Below are positions 60,686-64,000 of a stretch of DNA of 64,000 nucleotides, in pieces; within the stretch, counting starts at the first letter, position 1, and every line of letters begins with the position of its first letter. The notes beneath the pieces are model-generated. The model was not told the DNA's origin and made no database searches. It saw only the letters and a list, made by a program, of their open reading frames with translations. The stretch comes from Haloferax namakaokahaiae (GTDB lineage: Archaea > Halobacteriota > Halobacteria > Halobacteriales > Haloferacaceae): NCBI RefSeq assembly GCF_042663225.1, contig NZ_JBHTAA010000005.1, positions 186,001 through 250,000 on the forward strand. Direction: 5' to 3'. The position numbers and the translations under genes are program-made.

Positions 60686-61597
60686 ATGCCCACCGCCGAC
60701 GCCGTCTGTATCCTCATCCCCACCTACGACGAGGCTGAAACGATTGCCGATGTCGTCTCTGACTACCGAGACGAAGGATTCACTAACGTCCTCGTCATCG
60801 ACGGCGGATCGACAGACGGGACGCGCGAACTCGCCGAAGAGGCGGGCGCACGCGTCGTCGTCCAGTCGGGGTCCGGAAAGGGCCAGGCCGTCCGAGAGGC
60901 GGTCGAACAGCACGTCGAAGCCGAGTACGTACTGATGCTCGACGGCGATGGAACCTACCTCGCCGACGACGCCGAAGCGATGCTCGCGCCGCTCGACGAG
61001 GGATACGAACACGTCATCGGCGACCGGTTCGCTGACATGCACGAGGGTGCGATGACTGGGCTGAACAAAATCGGCAACGGAATCATCAACCGGGCGTTCG
61101 CGCTCATCCACGGCAGGGACTACAAGGACATCCTGAGCGGATATCGCGCGTTCACGCGCGAGTCATTCATGCGAATGACGCTCACGTCGGACGGGTTCGG
61201 CGTCGAGACGGAGATGGCAGTCGAGTGTGTCAAACGCGGTATCAACACCACGGTGGTCCCGACGACGTACAAGCCGCGACCAGATGGGTCGGATACGAAC
61301 TTACACCCCGTCCGCGACGGCGGAATCATCTTCCTCGAACTCTACCGCCGGGCCAAGACCAACAACCCGCTGTTTTACTTCGGTAGCGTCGGATTAGCAT
61401 CGACGGCGACGGGGCTTGGGCTGGCCGCGTACGTCGCCTACGAGTGGGTCTTCCGGACGATTTCGCACGAAGTCATCGCCGTCGTATCGGCGGCGGGAAT
61501 CCTCTTCGGCGTGCAACTGCTCATGTTCGGGGTGCTCTCGGACCTGATTCTCTCGCTTCACCGCGAGCAGATAAAGCGCATCGAAGAACTGGAGTAA
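60686..61597 (+). CDS. aglJ: Dolichol-phosphate hexosyltransferase AglJ
   Basis: A 303-residue GT2 enzyme, the first transferase of the haloarchaeal N-glycan pathway, which loads the first hexose on dolichol phosphate. IPTYDEAETIADVV and DGGSTDGTRELAEEAG start the catalytic domain, and LMLDGDGTYL provides the metal-binding aspartates. Two C-terminal helices (about residues 228-250 and 258-285) anchor it. A TTTTAC box lies about 27 bp upstream of the ATG at 60686. GC content returns to native levels here, marking the right boundary of the variable island. Confidence 0.92.
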   Translation: MPTADAVCILIPTYDEAETIADVVSDYRDEGFTNVLVIDGGSTDGTRELAEEAGARVVVQSGSGKGQAVREAVEQHVEAEYVLMLDGDGTYLADDAEAMLAPLDEGYEHVIGDRFADMHEGAMTGLNKIGNGIINRAFALIHGRDYKDILSGYRAFTRESFMRMTLTSDGFGVETEMAVECVKRGINTTVVPTTYKPRPDGSDTNLHPVRDGGIIFLELYRRAKTNNPLFYFGSVGLASTATGLGLAAYVAYEWVFRTISHEVIAVVSAAGILFGVQLLMFGVLSDLILSLHREQIKRIEELE

Positions 61598-61623
61598 ACG
61601 GTAGAACGCGAAGTGTTGCGCAG

Positions 61624-61950
61624 TTAGAAGGGGAGTAGTCCACGGAGTCGGCCGACGAGGCTGGTCGATGCTTCGGCGCGGTAGGCCTCGAAGACGGGAT
61701 GGAGTTCGTTGAGGAGTTGGTTTCGTGACTCGAATTGCGTTCGTTCGGTGGCGACGAGCGCGTCGTCGATGGTCACCGTCGTCTCGTTGGCGTCAACTGG
61801 GACCGCGACGTGGTCGAGGGCGTCCGCGATGGTCTCGGTCTCGGCGGGGAACGTCAGGTCTGCCTCGTCGAGGTCCGCGGCGAGCGCGGCGATACCGAAC
61901 TCGATAGCTTCTGGGTCTGTCCCGTCTCCAGTCGGAGGTCTCGCTGCCAT
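61624..61950 (-). CDS. Conserved small haloarchaeal protein
   Basis: A 108-residue acidic protein without membrane segments, with an Ala/Glu-rich N-terminal half and an amphipathic C-terminal helix ending SLVGRLRGLLPF. I do not recognise a domain. It ends 27 bp from the convergent aglJ stop. Its place next to aglJ may simply reflect a conserved neighbourhood. Confidence 0.65.
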   Translation of the reverse strand: MAARPPTGDGTDPEAIEFGIAALAADLDEADLTFPAETETIADALDHVAVPVDANETTVTIDDALVATERTQFESRNQLLNELHPVFEAYRAEASTSLVGRLRGLLPF

Positions 61951-62100
61951 TGATACCGATTACGTGTTCATCTATGGAAAAACTCCCGAACTCCCGACAG
62001 GAATTGCAGTCGCCGGCACGCTGGCCGGGTACGTCAACCGTGGACGGTGCCGGATACGCCGACCGTGGGCGTTATTTGACATGCGCGCATGGCTTCTCGT

Positions 62101-62313
62101 ATGACCGAGTACACGACGGTTTCTATCCCGAAAGAACTGGCCGCACGCGTCGAAGAGACCATCGAGGGAACCACGTTCTCCAGTACGAGCGACCTCGTTC
62201 GGTTCCTGCTGCGCAGTATCGTCATCCAGCATCAGCGCTCCGGCGGCGAACTCTCCGACTCGGAGTTTCAAGAGATCGCGGACAACCTGCGGGACCTCGG
62301 GTACCTGAAGTAA
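62101..62313 (+). CDS. Ribbon-helix-helix (CopG-like) regulator
   Basis: A 70-residue protein starting MTEYTTVSIPKELAARVEET, a beta strand plus helix of the CopG/ribbon-helix-helix fold, with the second helix in SSTSDLVRFLLRSIV. Such proteins bind DNA as dimers. The frame is open to 62089, but ATG at 62101 lies about 27 bp after GTTATTT, fitting a leaderless start. No partner toxin is adjacent, so it is probably a stand-alone regulator. Confidence 0.8.
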   Translation: MTEYTTVSIPKELAARVEETIEGTTFSSTSDLVRFLLRSIVIQHQRSGGELSDSEFQEIADNLRDLGYLK

Positions 62314-62351
62314 CGGCCGCGAGACGCTTCACTCCGTCAGTCGTTCTGTTT

Positions 62352-62861
62352 TCATAGTTCTTCGACCGGCGGTTCGGCATCGACGACGACGAGTTCGAGT
62401 TTCCGGCCGGACCGGTCGAACGCGCCCAGTGTGTCGTCTTCCCACGGGGGGACCGCGAGCAACACCACGGCCGCGAAGTCGTCTCGCTCGGTGAGTCTGA
62501 ACGGTCCCTGCGGGTGTGTGAGGAACCGGGCGCGGCCTCGACCCGCGGGGGTACCGAGGTCCACGCCGAAGACGTTCCGAACCGATTTGCCCGCACTGGG
62601 TAGATAGAAGTGGGTCAGAATCGGTGTCTCGGGGTCGAGGTCGAGCGAAGCCTCGAACGACTCAGCAGCCGTCGCGTCGAGCACGACGTTCATCGATTGT
62701 GGTTCGTTCTCCTCAGCGAGTTCGAGGAGCACGTCTACGAGCCCGCGGGTAATGTGCACCCGGGGAGGCTCCGATCCCGACGCTCGCTCGGCACTCGTCT
62801 CGCGCTCGTCGCGGTTGCTGTGCGGCGCATCGTTCCCGGCCGAGTTGGTGTTGTGTGTCAT
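62352..62861 (-). CDS. Haloarchaeal protein with possible degenerate JAMM fold
   Basis: A 169-residue protein. The first 35 residues are polar and low in complexity. A LVDVLLELAEENEPQSMNVV segment and THPQGPFRLTERDDFAAVVLL loosely follow the order of JAMM/MPN metalloproteases, but the HxH pair is reduced to one His and the catalytic Ser and Glu are not convincing, so an active protease is unlikely. It lies 12 bp downstream of the metallo-hydrolase-like gene and is probably cotranscribed with it. Confidence 0.65.
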   Translation of the reverse strand: MTHNTNSAGNDAPHSNRDERETSAERASGSEPPRVHITRGLVDVLLELAEENEPQSMNVVLDATAAESFEASLDLDPETPILTHFYLPSAGKSVRNVFGVDLGTPAGRGRARFLTHPQGPFRLTERDDFAAVVLLAVPPWEDDTLGAFDRSGRKLELVVVDAEPPVEEL

Positions 62862-62873
62862 CGTCGTCGAGTC

Positions 62874-63560
62874 TCAGTTCGACAGCATCGATTTGAGTGC
62901 CCTCAGATACGCGCCCGGGAGGTTCGACCGAGCGTCCGAGAGTGCTGTCCGCATGGCACGTCCCGCGTTCTCGGATACGCCCGCGCCGTGGCCGACGAGG
63001 AGTCGCTCGGGATCGTACCTCGTCAGGACCCGACGTGGTGGGAAGGGGCGGAGCATCGGGTGGACGCCGAGGCGCTCGCCGGGGGCACAGAAGTACTCCA
63101 CCGTGCCCAGTGCTTCGGGCACGAAGAGAAGCGAGTAGTCGGGATGGTAGAATCCGACCTCCTGCCACGGTGGGACCGTGCGGTCTACGACGCGGAAAGT
63201 TTCGAAGCCACTGTCCGCGAGCGTGGTTCCGAATCGCTCGACTGGGGCGTCGAGTTCGTCGGCGACGTCGGTCATCCACGAGGCGACGTAGACGGGCACG
63301 TCGTGGCGAGTTGCGACGGCGGCGGCATGGCGCTTGTGTCGGTCGAGTCCGACGACGACGCCCGCGACGTCGCCGAATTCGGCGAAGAGGTCGTCGATAC
63401 CGGGAGCATCAACGGGGTCGAAGACCCACACGTCGCCGTCGATTTCGACGGCGTGACTCGCACGTTGCATGGCCTCGTCGGGATACGCGAGCCATCCGAC
63501 GCCGTGTTCCCAGCGGTCGATTTCGCGGAGTTGTCCCTCTCCACGACCTTTCATTGGCAT
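62874..63560 (-). CDS. Metallo-beta-lactamase-like protein lacking the metal motif
   Basis: A 228-residue protein whose fold order suggests an MBL-type hydrolase: VWVFDPVDAPGIDDLF, then GVVVGLDRHKRHAAAVATRHDVPVYV, then LLVGHGAGVS. The HxHxDH motif is replaced by LDRHKRHA, so metal binding may be partial or lost. Starts at 63599, 63587, 63560 and 63554 are in frame. 63560 is chosen because a CTTATGGG element (minus, about 63587-63594) lies 30 bp upstream. Function unknown. Confidence 0.65.
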   Translation of the reverse strand: MPMKGRGEGQLREIDRWEHGVGWLAYPDEAMQRASHAVEIDGDVWVFDPVDAPGIDDLFAEFGDVAGVVVGLDRHKRHAAAVATRHDVPVYVASWMTDVADELDAPVERFGTTLADSGFETFRVVDRTVPPWQEVGFYHPDYSLLFVPEALGTVEYFCAPGERLGVHPMLRPFPPRRVLTRYDPERLLVGHGAGVSENAGRAMRTALSDARSNLPGAYLRALKSMLSN

Positions 63561-63692
63561 ACGTGTCACGTGGGACGGGAATCCCATAAGCCCTCTCACG
63601 ACGGGGGTTTCGCCCGGTGGTCGCTGCGTGGATTGGTCCGGTGGTCACTCCACGGTGGTCGGCACTCGTAGGAGGTGGGACTCTCGTAAAGC

Positions 63693-63980
63693 TCAGAGTT
63701 TGTCGGTGTCGATATCGACGCCCGGTGGCGTGATGACGAGGAACTTCCGGAAGTGCATCAGATTCCCGCCCATGTCTTTGATGTCGCGTGCGAAGGTCGA
63801 TGCGAGTTTGTTCAGGTCGCCTTCGACGGCCAAGAACAGCACGTTACCGCGTGCGACGGAGTCGATCCACGCTTCTGGTTCCGTCGAACCGTCGAGGACG
63901 CCGAGTACGACGCCCCCCTCCGTCTCCTCCGAGTCGAGGTGCTCTTCGGCCGTCTGCAAGTTGAGGTTGAAGTCGCCCAT
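63693..63980 (-). CDS. Conserved haloarchaeal protein of about 95 residues
   Basis: A 95-residue acidic protein with no membrane segment. VVLGVLDGSTEPEAW, LFLAVEGDLNKLASTFARDI and HFRKFLVITPPGVDIDTD suggest a compact alpha/beta fold. It resembles a haloarchaeal domain of unknown function (I believe DUF5779, not certain). The ATG at 63980 lies 20 bp from the window end, so upstream context is not visible. Confidence 0.7.
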   Translation of the reverse strand: MGDFNLNLQTAEEHLDSEETEGGVVLGVLDGSTEPEAWIDSVARGNVLFLAVEGDLNKLASTFARDIKDMGGNLMHFRKFLVITPPGVDIDTDKL

Positions 63981-64000
63981 ACCCCGTGGGTGGCAGAGCG

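Noticed and set aside
1..64000. CRISPR arrays, rRNA genes, insertion sequences
   Set aside because: Reading through the window showed no regularly spaced repeats, no rRNA-like stretches and no transposase-like protein.

Overview
The window is haloarchaeal chromosomal DNA, most likely from Haloferax or a close relative in Haloferacales. The signs are GC-rich coding DNA, acidic proteins, TATA-like boxes about 26-28 bp upstream of many start codons (leaderless transcripts), Tat-type lipoproteins, and a gene order I recognise from Haloferax: dhaKLM-ptsH, glpK and glpABC, then an N-glycosylation (agl) island bounded by aglM/aglB and aglJ. No rRNA, tRNA, CRISPR array or insertion sequence was recognised.

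Positions 1-14500 hold ordinary genes: a partial cytochrome P450, purM, a rhomboid protease, an M50 protease coupled to a TraB-family membrane protein, a MOFRL glycerate kinase, a membrane-anchored winged-helix regulator, a DUF151 nuclease-like protein, an acyl-CoA thioesterase, a soluble PAS chemotaxis transducer, and two Tat lipoproteins. Positions 14500-31000 hold ileS and then a triose/glycerol block: PTS-linked dihydroxyacetone kinase dhaKLM, HPr, a membrane protein, glpK and glpABC. The two glp halves are separated by an opposite-strand glmU-glmS pair that makes UDP-GlcNAc. Positions 31000-34000 hold an Orc1/Cdc6-like ATPase, a HAD phosphatase, a methyltransferase and two tiny zinc proteins.

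Positions 34000-61600 are the N-glycosylation island. A DUF368 membrane protein (a family linked to polyprenyl-phosphate transport) and aglM (UDP-glucose dehydrogenase) precede aglB, the oligosaccharyltransferase. Between aglB and aglJ, the first dolichol-phosphate hexosyltransferase, lies a mosaic: an AglG-like transferase, a CDP-paratose-epimerase-like enzyme, a CgeB-like transferase, a UDP-xylose-synthase-like decarboxylase, aglF, a GT4 transferase, two alkaline-phosphatase-superfamily proteins, a capsule-synthesis-like transferase and a Wzx-type flippase. At its centre (48655-58009) is a nonulosonic-acid pathway of legionaminic type: dehydratase, aminotransferase, hydrolysing epimerase, NeuB-type synthase and CMP-sugar synthetase. 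A PIG-L deacetylase and two sugar formyltransferases accompany it. No acetyltransferase is present, so the predicted end sugar is an N-formylated legionaminic-like acid. Several blocks here are clearly AT-richer than the surroundings, suggesting assembly by transfer.

Together, glmS/glmU would supply UDP-GlcNAc to the nonulosonate branch and aglM would supply UDP-GlcA to an AglG-type transferase and to the xylose branch. AglJ would start the glycan on dolichol phosphate, up to four more transferases would extend it, the flippase would move it across the membrane, AglB would place it on protein, and DUF368 may recycle the carrier. Positions 61600-64000 return to small haloarchaeal genes of mostly unknown function.
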